Shown one piece after another: positions 18,296-27,084 of a stretch of DNA of 64,000 nucleotides (positions within the stretch are counted from its first letter, which is position 1; every line of letters starts with the position of its first letter). The notes beneath the pieces are model-generated. The model worked only from the letters and a program-made list of their open reading frames with translations, ran no database searches and had not been told where the DNA came from. Source of the stretch: JANQPX01 sp050633905 (GTDB lineage: Bacteria; Pseudomonadota; Alphaproteobacteria; Geminicoccales; Geminicoccaceae); assembly GCA_050633905.1 (NCBI GenBank), contig JBOEHJ010000055.1, positions 14,855-78,854 on the forward strand. Direction: 5' to 3'. Made by a program: the position numbers and the translations under genes.

Positions 18296-19036
18296 ATGAA
18301 CCTGTTTCTAGCAAGCACGCTGCTGCTCCTTATCCTTGGCCTTTGCCTTTACGTCTTCGTCAGGGTCAACCCGGCAACGCTGGCAAGCGCCATTCGAGCA
18401 TTCACGACAACCTTCGCTATCCTCGCCGGCACCGGCCTGTTGCTTGCCGGCCGCATCGGTCTTGCTATGATCACCATCAGCGCTGCAATCATGGCTTTGC
18501 GCGCCTTTCGAACGTCGGGTGCGCCGCGCAAGAGATGGACTGGATCTGGCCCGTCGTCATTTGGGCAAGGCCAGCCCGGCAAGACATCGGAAGTCGTCAC
18601 AGAGATGCTTGCTATGACGCTGGACCATCAGACCGGCGATCTTGACGGCGAGGTGCTAAAGGGGTCATTTGCGGGCCGCACCCTTGTGTCGCTCGGGCTG
18701 CAAGACCTGCTGCGGCTCCTACTCGAATGCCGGCGGGATGACCCGCAATCCGTACCGCTTTTGGAAACCTATCTCGACCGGCAACAGCCGGATTGGCGCC
18801 TGCATGCCGACGAGGATCGAACCAGTGACGATGCCTATGGTCGTCATCCAACATCGCATGAGACCATGGATCGAGCGACAGCCTGCTCAATTCTCAATGT
18901 GTCGCCGACGGCTGGTGTCGATGAGATCAAGAATGCCCATCGTCAACTGATGAACAAACTCCATCCCGATCATGGTGGCTCAAGCTATCTCGCAGCACAG
19001 TTGAATCAGGCGAAGGATGTTCTATTGAAACGTTAG
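18296..19036 (+). CDS. membrane-anchored DnaJ-domain protein
   Basis: A 246-aa protein with two N-terminal hydrophobic helices (about residues 3-25 and 38-65), a central linker and a C-terminal J domain. The J domain has CSILNVSPTAGVDEIKNAH and the diagnostic HPD in KLHPDHGGS near residue 222, so it should stimulate an Hsp70 (DnaK) at the membrane. The layout resembles TIM14/DjlA-like alphaproteobacterial proteins. It lies four bases after the VWA gene, which suggests that the two proteins work together. Confidence 0.85.
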   Translation: MNLFLASTLLLLILGLCLYVFVRVNPATLASAIRAFTTTFAILAGTGLLLAGRIGLAMITISAAIMALRAFRTSGAPRKRWTGSGPSSFGQGQPGKTSEVVTEMLAMTLDHQTGDLDGEVLKGSFAGRTLVSLGLQDLLRLLLECRRDDPQSVPLLETYLDRQQPDWRLHADEDRTSDDAYGRHPTSHETMDRATACSILNVSPTAGVDEIKNAHRQLMNKLHPDHGGSSYLAAQLNQAKDVLLKR

Positions 19037-19235
19037 AGTCTGTGTTTGCTGGCTGTAACTTGTCTTTTTCTGATCTTCATTATTGAAATCTTAACCCTTA
19101 AGGAGATATGACCAAACGGTCTGCGTCACTTCGCCCTTAACCTTACGTAGGGATGCCTCTGGCAGAGAAACCGCTAAAAGTGATATGTCGCGCTTTCATA
19201 AATCATTCGCCTGAAATCAAGTTGGGATCCCTGTT

Positions 19236-20096
19236 GTGATTCGGAAAGCTGTCTTTCCTGTGGCCGGTCTTGGCACGAGGATGCTACCGGCTACCAAAGC
19301 CATTCCAAAAGAAATGCTTACCGTCGTCGATAAGCCGATCATTCAATATGCCCTCGAGGAGGCACGCGCCGCCGGCATCGAACAGTTCATCTTTGTCACC
19401 GGCCGGGGCAAGTCCTCGATCGAGGATCATTTCGATCACAGCTATGAACTCGATGATACGCTTGAGATGAAAGGCAAGAAGGCGGAGTTGGAAGCGATTT
19501 CGAGCTGGCTGCCGAAGCCTGGAGAACTCAGCTACACACGTCAGCAAAAGCCGCTCGGCCTTGGCCATGCCGTCTGGTGCGCACGTGACCTAGTGGGCGA
19601 TGAGCCCTTTGCCGTGTTGCTGGTCGACGAGCTGCTGCAAAACGATCCTCCTTGCCTAAAGGAAATGGTCGATTTGCATCATGAAACTAGAGGCAACGTG
19701 GTTTCCGTCATGGAAGTGCCAAAGGATCATACCAACCGTTACGGCATTCTTAAAACCGGCCATGATGACGGTCGTATTGTCGAAACCAAGGGAATGGTTG
19801 AAAAGCCGGCGCCAGAAAAGGCGCCATCAAACTTGGCCTTGATCGGACGGTATATCCTCCTTCCCGAGGTCTTTGACCACCTCGCCAAGCAGGAAACCGG
19901 TGCCGGCGGCGAGATCCAGCTGACGGATGCCATGGCGAAGATGTTAGGCGAAACGCCGTTTCACGGCCTACGGTACACAGGACAACGATTTGATTGCGGC
20001 TCTAGGTTGGGCTATCTAGAGGCCATCGTCGCCAATGCGATGGCGAGACCAGAGCTGCGATCTGGCATGGCCAGCATTCTCCAACAATATGCGTGA
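19236..20096 (+). CDS. galU: UTP-glucose-1-phosphate uridylyltransferase
   Basis: A 286-aa cytoplasmic enzyme making UDP-glucose from UTP and glucose-1-phosphate. The N-terminal nucleotide-binding signature is GLGTRMLPATKAIPKEM (residues 11-27), followed by VDKPIIQYALEEA and the active-site QQKPLGLGHAV. GTG is the start; no earlier in-frame start fits the family. It is the first gene of the galU-ugd-phosphomannomutase series; the ugd product uses UDP-glucose directly. The 199-bp upstream region should hold the promoter, but I cannot assign boxes with confidence. Confidence 0.95.
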   Translation: MIRKAVFPVAGLGTRMLPATKAIPKEMLTVVDKPIIQYALEEARAAGIEQFIFVTGRGKSSIEDHFDHSYELDDTLEMKGKKAELEAISSWLPKPGELSYTRQQKPLGLGHAVWCARDLVGDEPFAVLLVDELLQNDPPCLKEMVDLHHETRGNVVSVMEVPKDHTNRYGILKTGHDDGRIVETKGMVEKPAPEKAPSNLALIGRYILLPEVFDHLAKQETGAGGEIQLTDAMAKMLGETPFHGLRYTGQRFDCGSRLGYLEAIVANAMARPELRSGMASILQQYA

Positions 20097-20152
20097 CAGG
20101 GCTGCCATTACGCTGTCTGCCGCAGAAATCCTCTGAACAAGGAAGGTACATT

Positions 20153-21496
20153 ATGGGTATTGCAATGATCGGGACCGGTTATGTCGGCTTGGTTTCGGCT
20201 GCCTGTTTCGCGGAATTCGGTATCGACGTCATCGCTGTTGATAAAGACCAAAAGAAGATTGAAGGCCTGTGGGACGGCAAGATTCCGATCTACGAGCCCG
20301 GTTTGGACGACCTGGTAAAGCGCAATGTCGAAGCGAATCGCCTTAAATTCACCACCGATCTTGCCAATGCGGTTCAAGATGTCGATGCGGTTTTCATCGC
20401 CGTCGGCACACCATCCAGACGCGGTGACGGTCACGCAGATCTGACCTATTTGTTTGCCGCTGCCGAAGAAATCGCTAAGGGCCTGACCAAGGAAACGGTG
20501 GTGGTGACGAAGTCCACCGTGCCTGTCGGCACCGGCGATAAGCTGCGCAAACTGTTCGCCCAGACCCGCCCGGACCTCAAGATCCATGTTGCCTCGAACC
20601 CGGAGTTCCTGCGCGAAGGCTCGGCCATCGAAGATTTCATGCGCCCGGACCGGGTCGTGGTCGGTGTGGAAAGCGAACATGCCAAGCAGGTCATGGAGCG
20701 GATCTACCGACCGCTCAATCTGCTTAAAACGCCGATCCTCGTGACGGAGATCGAAACCGCTGAGCTGATCAAATACGCCACGAACAGCTTTCTTGCGACC
20801 AAGATCACATTCATCAACGAGATGGCGGATCTTTGCGAGAAGGTCGGCGCCGACGTTCAGGTCGTCGCGCGCGGCCTCGGTCTCGATGGTCGTATCGGCC
20901 CGAAATTTCTGCATCCTGGCCCAGGCTATGGCGGATCCTGCTTCCCCAAGGACACGGCAGCCCTCCTCAGGATTGCCGAGGAGGCCAATGTTCCCATGCG
21001 CATCGTGGAAAGCGTTGTCTCGGTCAACGACGGCAGAAAACGCAATATGGTCCGCAAGATCACCCAGGCATGTGGCGGATCGGTTCGCGGCCAAACGATT
21101 GGTGTCCTGGGCGTTGCGTTCAAGCCCAACACTGACGACGTCAGGGACAGCCCGGCCTTGGTCATCATCCCCGCCCTTCAGGCGGAAGGGGCCACGGTCA
21201 AGGTCTACGATCCCGAGGGGATGGAGATGGCCAAGCCCGACCTTCCCGGCGTCGTTTGGTGCAACGATACCTACGAGGCGATTGACGGTGCCGATGCCAT
21301 GGTGGTTCTAACTGAATGGAATGTCTTCCGTGGCATTGACTTGGAGCGGGCAAAATCGCTTCTGCGCCAGCCTTTGGTCGTCGACCTCCGCAATGTTTAT
21401 GATGCGGGCGATATGATCGAGCAGGGCTTTCGCTATATCAGTATCGGGCGCCAGGAAGTCGATGGCACCGCCGCTGATAAGGAACAAGCTGCATGA
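20153..21496 (+). CDS. ugd: UDP-glucose 6-dehydrogenase
   Basis: A 447-aa NAD-dependent enzyme oxidising UDP-glucose to UDP-glucuronate for polysaccharide or lipid synthesis. MIGTGYVG (residues 5-12) is the NAD loop, the catalytic cysteine is in GYGGSCFPKD (about Cys263), and ITFINEMADLCE is the family's central helix. The frame is open from 20093, but the ATG at 20153 is used since AAGGAAGG lies seven bases upstream and the Rossmann fold starts there. It sits 56 bases after galU and overlaps the next gene by four bases (ATGA), so the three are one operon. Confidence 0.95.
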   Translation: MGIAMIGTGYVGLVSAACFAEFGIDVIAVDKDQKKIEGLWDGKIPIYEPGLDDLVKRNVEANRLKFTTDLANAVQDVDAVFIAVGTPSRRGDGHADLTYLFAAAEEIAKGLTKETVVVTKSTVPVGTGDKLRKLFAQTRPDLKIHVASNPEFLREGSAIEDFMRPDRVVVGVESEHAKQVMERIYRPLNLLKTPILVTEIETAELIKYATNSFLATKITFINEMADLCEKVGADVQVVARGLGLDGRIGPKFLHPGPGYGGSCFPKDTAALLRIAEEANVPMRIVESVVSVNDGRKRNMVRKITQACGGSVRGQTIGVLGVAFKPNTDDVRDSPALVIIPALQAEGATVKVYDPEGMEMAKPDLPGVVWCNDTYEAIDGADAMVVLTEWNVFRGIDLERAKSLLRQPLVVDLRNVYDAGDMIEQGFRYISIGRQEVDGTAADKEQAA

Positions 21497-22902
21497 CATC
21501 CGCTCCAGCGATGGCGGACAGTCTGCCTGGCCACCGGTTCCATCCGACCATTCTGCGCGAATATGATGTACGCGGCATCATCGGCGAGACACTGTCTGCC
21601 GCTGATGCCGAGGCATTGGGCAGAGCTTATGCCACGCTCCTGATCGCTGAGGGTGGCAAGAAAGTCTGCCTTGGCTTTGATGGTCGACTAAGCTCGCCAG
21701 AATTGGCCAAAGCTGTCGCGAAGGGGCTCTGCGCTAGCGGTATCGATGTGCACTGGATCGGCCTTGGGCCGACCCCGATGCTCTATTTTGCGGTCCATGA
21801 GCTTGATACCGACGGCGGCATCCAGGTCACCGGGTCCCACAATCCGCCGAACCATAATGGCTTCAAGATGATGATCGGCAAGACATCGTTTTTCGGTGAG
21901 CGTATCCAGGATCTGGGCCGCATCGCCGAGGAAGGTGCCTATCACCATGGTAACGGCAAGCTCATCGACCAGCCAGTTTTTGAGGCCTATGTCGACCGGT
22001 TGCTTGCCGATTACAAGCAGGGCAAAGAGCTGAACGTCGTTTGGGATGCCGGCAATGGAGCCAGCGGGGAAGCACTCCAAGCGCTGACCAAGCGACTGCC
22101 TGGCAAACACCACCTGCTCTATGCCGAGATCGATGGGCATTTCCCTAATCACCATCCCGATCCAACAGTGCCTGAGAACTTGGTCGACCTGATCGCCGCA
22201 GTGCAGGAGAATGAGGCTGATTTGGGCATTGCTTTCGATGGCGATGGCGATCGGATCGGTGTGGTTGACGGCAAGGGCCGGATCATGTTCGGCGACCAGC
22301 TCCTGCAGGTCCTGATCAGTGAAATTCTCGATCGGTATCCAGGCAGCCCCATCATTGCCGATGTTAAGGCGAGCCAGGCATTCTTTGATGAAGTTCAACG
22401 CTTAGGCGGTGACCCCATCATGTATAAGACCGGCCATTCGCTCATCAAAACCGTGATGGCGGAAAAGAAATCGCCCTTGGCCGGTGAGATGTCCGGACAC
22501 ATCTTTTACGCCGATGGCTTTTACGGGCATGATGATGCTCTCTATGTCGCAATCCGGCTCCTCTCTATTTTGACGCAAAGTGATCGAGACCTCGCCTCTT
22601 GGCATGACGCCATGGTCCCGATGATCAATACACCTGAACTCCGCTTCGATTGTACTGATGAGCGGAAATTCGAAGCGGTGAACGAGGTCAAAGCCAAGCT
22701 CAAGACCGAGGGGGCAAACGTCAATGCGATCGATGGCGTCCGTGTATCCACCGATGATGGCTGGTGGTTGCTGCGCGCCTCCAACACGCAAGCCGTTCTG
22801 GTAGCCAGGGCGGAAGCCAAGGACGAAGGTGGCCTGGAACGCCTCAAGAGCCAGATTGTATCCAACCTACAAGCCGTGGGCATCGAGCCGCCGACATTCT
22901 GA
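21493..22902 (+). CDS. algC: phosphomannomutase/phosphoglucomutase
   Basis: A 469-aa alpha-D-phosphohexomutase. The phosphoserine loop is TGSHNPPNHNG (about 115-125), the magnesium loop DGDGDRIG (about 249-256), the sugar loop GEMSGHIF and the phosphate-binding end VRVSTDDGWWLLRASNTQ. It interconverts the 1- and 6-phosphates of mannose or glucose, supplying GDP-mannose synthesis (needed by gmd at 43.2 kb) and glucose-1-phosphate for galU. The ATGA overlap with ugd indicates translational coupling. The symbol follows the bifunctional AlgC type; the mannose/glucose preference cannot be read here. Confidence 0.92.
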   Translation: MTSAPAMADSLPGHRFHPTILREYDVRGIIGETLSAADAEALGRAYATLLIAEGGKKVCLGFDGRLSSPELAKAVAKGLCASGIDVHWIGLGPTPMLYFAVHELDTDGGIQVTGSHNPPNHNGFKMMIGKTSFFGERIQDLGRIAEEGAYHHGNGKLIDQPVFEAYVDRLLADYKQGKELNVVWDAGNGASGEALQALTKRLPGKHHLLYAEIDGHFPNHHPDPTVPENLVDLIAAVQENEADLGIAFDGDGDRIGVVDGKGRIMFGDQLLQVLISEILDRYPGSPIIADVKASQAFFDEVQRLGGDPIMYKTGHSLIKTVMAEKKSPLAGEMSGHIFYADGFYGHDDALYVAIRLLSILTQSDRDLASWHDAMVPMINTPELRFDCTDERKFEAVNEVKAKLKTEGANVNAIDGVRVSTDDGWWLLRASNTQAVLVARAEAKDEGGLERLKSQIVSNLQAVGIEPPTF

Positions 22903-23198
22903 TTGTTAGCCGCGGATCCAATTTTACGGATCCCGGCAAAGGATCAAGATGCTTTGCAGCAACATTCGCCAACTCAAAAGCCACAGTAGTATGTCGAAAC
23001 ACCGATAGTGGTGATCAGGCTTTTGCAATCCTGCTAGAAAGCTCTAAGAAGGCCTTTTCTAGGAGCATCGTTGGATCAGGCGTATTCGGCCTTTTTCCCT
23101 CACAGCGCTTTAGCACTCAGGGATCTTGACCGCTGGCTCGGCAGGACGGGGCTGAGCCTACCCGATCGGATCATGCCAATAACAGGTGGAGTTGCGTG
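22903..23198. other. intergenic region with inverted repeats, no gene seen
   Basis: 296 bp between the mutase and the lipoprotein gene. Two GGATCC sites flank an AT-rich octamer (22914-22933), and CTAGAAA/TTTCTAG (23034-23040, 23056-23062) forms a 7-bp stem with a 15-nt loop. Neither has a proper T run, so termination is only possible, not shown. No repeat copy follows the mutase stop. Confidence 0.45.
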
Positions 23199-24752
23199 AT
23201 GCGCAGCGGCAAGGTATGGGCCGTCTTGGCGATGCTGGTCTTAGCCGGTTGCAGCCCGTCTGCGCCTTTTCGCGATATGGTGGGCTACGTTCCACCAACC
23301 AGCCTACCTGCTCAGCCGAAACGAACCCTGGTTCAGGATCGCCCAGCCAATGTCTGGAATAGTCTGATTGCCTCTCTGCGGCGTTCGGATTTCGAGATTG
23401 ACCATGTAGATCGCGAGAAACGGCTTATCGTTGCACGCTATAGCGGTAATCCCGAACCCTTTGTGGATTGCGGCTCCATCGTTACCCACGAGAATGGCGC
23501 ACTTGGGCAGATATCCGGTTCGGCCAGGGATCTCAGCCTGAACTATCGGCTCGAAGATCAACCGGTTGTTCTGCGACGAGGTCTCAACCTGGACAGCAGG
23601 ATTATCATTCGGCTCCAAGAGCAACGCCACGGCACCGTTATCAGCACTGACACCACCTATGTTGTCACCAAAACTATCGATGTCGAGGCCACATCCGGCA
23701 GCGCGACTGAGGGCAGCCGCGAAACCGTCAGCTTCAGCGCTGGCAAACGTGCAGAGTTCAGCAAGGGAACAGCTTGTCAGCCCAATGGTTCCCTCGATGT
23801 TGCTGTTCTACGCAGCCTGCCCAATGTGATCGGCTCGAACGAGATTACGAGGGCTGATCTGCCGATCGACTCTTTCAATCAGATTGCAGACAGCAAGACG
23901 ACATGGCGGGATCAACGAAACCTCGATCAAGATGATCGCGACCAGCCGACAACCTCTTTATTCGACGATGAGCATCTCGATGCAGCGATCCTGCCACCAA
24001 CTGCCAGCAAGCCGACGCCTCCTCCGAGTGAGAAAAACTGGACATACTCTGAACCCGTTCTAGACGACGAGACCAAGACGACCACGCAAGCGACGCCAAG
24101 TGATCAACAAGAAATTGCCGGTCCCGATCTACACGAACGACTGCCAGCACCAACTCTTCCGCAGTCCCATGCTGCCGTCGATCAGTCATTGCAACGGGAG
24201 ACGGTATCGCAAGGTGAGGTCGATGATGCCGCTTCGATCGTTGATGAAACGACCAAAACTCTACTCACCTCGCTCGATTGCCAGGGTGTCGAATGGCATT
24301 TCTGCGACGCCGTCGAACTCACAGCACCTTACCGAAAACGCAATATCGAAAAGGCCGCTGGCCTGACGGTCAACACCATCGGAGATTTCACCTCACAGCT
24401 TATAGGGGACGCCCTCGAGCTGAATGTCGCATTACCGGATTTTCCATCCTATCTGCACATCTTTTATCTCGGTCGTGATGGTATGATCGGCCATGTTCCG
24501 GCGTCGCCGACATTGTGGCCCGCGAATGTCACCTATCATCTCGAGGAAACCGACCATGCGATTCCCGGACCGTCCGGTCTCGCGATGATCGTCGCCTTTG
24601 TCACCGAACAGCCATTGATGCCTGATGTCCAAACTGGCAAGAAAGAGGCTGGGGTATATCTTGACGATCTGAAGCAGCGATTAGCGAAGTTCAACTCGTT
24701 GGCTCATGAAAGCAGGATTGTGGCGACCCAATTGTTGATCAATGTCGAGTAA
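23199..24752 (+). CDS. lipoprotein with DUF4384-like C-terminal domain
   Basis: About 517 residues. The lipobox LAGC follows a short signal sequence, so the protein is lipid-anchored. Residues about 25-190 form a first folded domain (WNSLIASLRRSDFEIDHVD resembles NlpB/BamC-type beginnings, a weak resemblance). A long hydrophilic, proline- and acid-rich linker runs from about 210 to 345. The C-terminal region has YLHIFYLGRDGMIGHVPAS, which looks like the DUF4384 beta-sandwich found in envelope proteins. The ATG at 23199 is preferred over GTG 23196 since AGGTGGAG is seven bases upstream. The next gene lies six bases after the stop. The function is unknown. Confidence 0.75.
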   Translation: MRSGKVWAVLAMLVLAGCSPSAPFRDMVGYVPPTSLPAQPKRTLVQDRPANVWNSLIASLRRSDFEIDHVDREKRLIVARYSGNPEPFVDCGSIVTHENGALGQISGSARDLSLNYRLEDQPVVLRRGLNLDSRIIIRLQEQRHGTVISTDTTYVVTKTIDVEATSGSATEGSRETVSFSAGKRAEFSKGTACQPNGSLDVAVLRSLPNVIGSNEITRADLPIDSFNQIADSKTTWRDQRNLDQDDRDQPTTSLFDDEHLDAAILPPTASKPTPPPSEKNWTYSEPVLDDETKTTTQATPSDQQEIAGPDLHERLPAPTLPQSHAAVDQSLQRETVSQGEVDDAASIVDETTKTLLTSLDCQGVEWHFCDAVELTAPYRKRNIEKAAGLTVNTIGDFTSQLIGDALELNVALPDFPSYLHIFYLGRDGMIGHVPASPTLWPANVTYHLEETDHAIPGPSGLAMIVAFVTEQPLMPDVQTGKKEAGVYLDDLKQRLAKFNSLAHESRIVATQLLINVE

Positions 24753-24758
24753 GCAACG

Positions 24759-25403
24759 ATGGCAATAGAAGATTGGCGACAGCGAATTTTAGACAGAGCC
24801 AGAGGCGCTGGATTTCAACCCTCATGTGATCGCTTCTACTTCCTGCGCCATGGGCAAACCGACCATAACCGGCAGCGTATCTGCCAAGGCCATGCCGACA
24901 TACCTCTCAACGACACCGGTGTGGCGCAGGCGGATGCCGCAGCTGCCCTCCTGGCCAAAGCACAGCCCTCCGCGATCCGGGCAAGTGATCTCCTTCGCGT
25001 TCAGCAAACCGCAGCACCCACCGCAAAAAAACTGACGTTGACCATCAAGTCAGATCCGAGATTGCGAGAGCGGGCCTTCGGTGTTTATGAAAATCAGCCC
25101 ATCGAAGGGCAATTATGGTCCTTCGATCATGCAAGTGTTGAAACGATCGACGATTTCGTCGACCGAAGCCTCGCAGGTTTCGATTGGGCGCTGCAGCAGG
25201 ATGACGTCCTGGTCGTAACCCATGGTGGCCTCCGCCGGGTTCTTGCAGGCGGGATCGGCGTCGAACTCGCCGACTGGACCGCTCACAATGCCTTACCCAT
25301 GCGCTTCGATCGCCAAAGTAAGGGGCATTGGCAGGTTGAAGTCCTGACGAAGGCCGGTGCTTGGCCCGCCGATGGGCCGGAGCCCAGCGATCTCGATCGA
25401 TAA
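24759..25403 (+). CDS. histidine phosphatase family protein (phosphoglycerate-mutase-like)
   Basis: A 214-aa member of the histidine phosphatase superfamily. The phospho-acceptor His is in FLRHGQTDHN (His31), followed by GHADIPLNDTG, the acid residue in ERAFGVYENQ and the second catalytic His in VVTHGGLRR. Members hydrolyse small phosphate esters. The gene is 6 bases after the lipoprotein gene and its end overlaps the next gene by about 30 bases, so it is coupled to a glycerol-1-phosphate-dehydrogenase-like protein; a phosphate-ester substrate linked to that enzyme is a reasonable but unproven idea. Confidence 0.82.
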   Translation: MAIEDWRQRILDRARGAGFQPSCDRFYFLRHGQTDHNRQRICQGHADIPLNDTGVAQADAAAALLAKAQPSAIRASDLLRVQQTAAPTAKKLTLTIKSDPRLRERAFGVYENQPIEGQLWSFDHASVETIDDFVDRSLAGFDWALQQDDVLVVTHGGLRRVLAGGIGVELADWTAHNALPMRFDRQSKGHWQVEVLTKAGAWPADGPEPSDLDR

Positions 25404-26712
25404 GCGCTCAGCACAAACAACATCGCTTGAGACCGTCATTGCAGGCAAGTATCGCCTGGCAGATACCGGCCAAATATTTCCCTGTCCGATCAAAGCACTA
25501 CAGATCAATTCCGACCTGTCCGGTCAGGAAAGTGACCTCATCGATGCCTTAGGCATTGGCGGGCGACTTGCGATCGTCTGTGATCGCAACACCGCCGATG
25601 TCTTGGGCCATCGCCTCTCAAGAAGTCTGCGACGGGCCGATTTGATCGTGCTCGACGCGCCGAAAGCGGATGATGGCAATGTTGAAGAGCTGTCGGACAA
25701 GACCAGGCATAACGACGCCCTAATCGCGGTCGGCGCCGGCACGTTGAACGATCTTTGCAAATATGTGAGCTATCGGCGCCATGATGCTTATGCTGTTTTT
25801 CCGACAGCTGCGTCGATGAATGGCTATGCGACGGCAACGGCTTCGATCAGCCGCGACGGGGAAAAGCTGAGCCTTCAAGCTGCACCTCCGAAAGGGGTCT
25901 TCGTCGATCTCGATGTTCTGACCAAGGCACCTGCCCGCCTTACCCGCGCAGGTGTCGGTGACAGCCTTTGTCGAAGCACTGCGCAGATCGACTGGTTTCT
26001 AAGCCACAGCCTTCTCAACACAGCCTATAGCCAGGCACCATTCGATCTCCAGCAGGATGCCGAGCAAGCGTTGATCTGCCAGGCTCCTAAGCTTCTCCAA
26101 GGCGATCATGACGCGATGCGAGCCCTTGTTGAATTGCTGATGCTCGGTGGCCTTGGAATGCTGATCGTTGGTAATAGTCAACCTGGATCCCAAGGCGAAC
26201 ATCTGATCAGCCACTATATCGACATGTTCTGCCATCCCCATCCCGGCACGCTCCATGGCGAGCAAGTGGGCCTCGCCGCATGGACAATGGCCAGGCTACA
26301 AGACGTTATTCTGAAGGACCCCTCACCGCCTATTCTTGGCGAAACACTCATCGATACAAAATCCATGAAGGACCGATACGGTCATTTGAGTCCGTCATTG
26401 GAAGAAGCAATGAAGGCCAAGGCCATCTGCGGCAATCGGTTGGAAGCCATAAACGCGAAACTGAGAGAGAATTGGACGACACTCAGACAAGATCTCAGCG
26501 CCGCCGCCTTAACGCCAAAGGCCTTGAGCAAGGCACTTGACGCCGTTGGTGTTGCAAAAGATCCCACGACATTGGGGATTGATCCGAACTTCTATGGCAA
26601 CGCCATCCGCCATGCACGAGAGCTACGCGATCGTTTCACCATGCTGGATCTCGCCGGCAATGCTGGCAGGCTTGAGCCCTTCATCGAACAACACCTGGAT
26701 CACAGCCTTTGA
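25372..26712 (+). CDS. sn-glycerol-1-phosphate dehydrogenase-like protein (AraM/EgsA family)
   Basis: A 446-aa member of the iron/zinc alcohol-dehydrogenase-like group that includes archaeal EgsA and Bacillus AraM. Family marks: GAGTLNDLCKYVSYRR (NAD pyrophosphate loop), PTAASMNGYATATAS, AGVGDSLCRSTAQIDW with the metal-binding Asp, GEHLISHYIDMF and HPGTLHGEQVG with the metal histidines. The family reduces dihydroxyacetone phosphate to sn-glycerol-1-phosphate. The start is uncertain: the frame opens at GTG 25357 and ATG 25372 is used; both overlap the histidine phosphatase gene. It is unusual in a proteobacterial lipid setting, since it makes the archaeal glycerol enantiomer. A related polyol-phosphate dehydrogenase role cannot be excluded. 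Confidence 0.78.
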   Translation: MGRSPAISIDKRSAQTTSLETVIAGKYRLADTGQIFPCPIKALQINSDLSGQESDLIDALGIGGRLAIVCDRNTADVLGHRLSRSLRRADLIVLDAPKADDGNVEELSDKTRHNDALIAVGAGTLNDLCKYVSYRRHDAYAVFPTAASMNGYATATASISRDGEKLSLQAAPPKGVFVDLDVLTKAPARLTRAGVGDSLCRSTAQIDWFLSHSLLNTAYSQAPFDLQQDAEQALICQAPKLLQGDHDAMRALVELLMLGGLGMLIVGNSQPGSQGEHLISHYIDMFCHPHPGTLHGEQVGLAAWTMARLQDVILKDPSPPILGETLIDTKSMKDRYGHLSPSLEEAMKAKAICGNRLEAINAKLRENWTTLRQDLSAAALTPKALSKALDAVGVAKDPTTLGIDPNFYGNAIRHARELRDRFTMLDLAGNAGRLEPFIEQHLDHSL

Positions 26713-26776
26713 TCGCTCCAAATTGGGGCATGTGTCGATGCGGTGACAATGGTCGTCATCTCGGAGTGATACATAG

Positions 26777-26983
26777 ATGATAGATGCGGTCATGCTCTTT
26801 CTCTCCTGGACAATGTTCGCCCCACCTGCCCACGATCTCGATGTACGGGCCATGCCGGATATGTCGACATGCCTGCAGCGCGCCCGGGTCATCACGGAGA
26901 AGATAGCGGATCTGGAGCAACGTGGTTCACGCGCTAAGCTGATCGCTCCTTGTGTCTTCATGCCAACCAATTTGCCGACGTAA
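26777..26983 (+). CDS. small hypothetical protein, 68 aa
   Basis: A short frame with GGAGTG before the ATG. The product begins with a hydrophobic stretch (MIDAVMLFLSWTMFAPP) and continues with DLDVRAMPDMSTCLQRARVITEKI and a second cysteine in APCVFMP. A pattern of two cysteines around a helical segment is seen in small periplasmic or phage-like proteins. There is no recognised domain. I think it is real but would not insist. Confidence 0.45.
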   Translation: MIDAVMLFLSWTMFAPPAHDLDVRAMPDMSTCLQRARVITEKIADLEQRGSRAKLIAPCVFMPTNLPT

Positions 26984-27084
26984 TACTCAACTAAACTGGA
27001 AAGAAGGCTGGCTCGATCGGCCTTTGAGACGTCATCGCCTGCAAGTGATGCATAATTCTCCGAGGCGTTAACAAAATCTTCACC

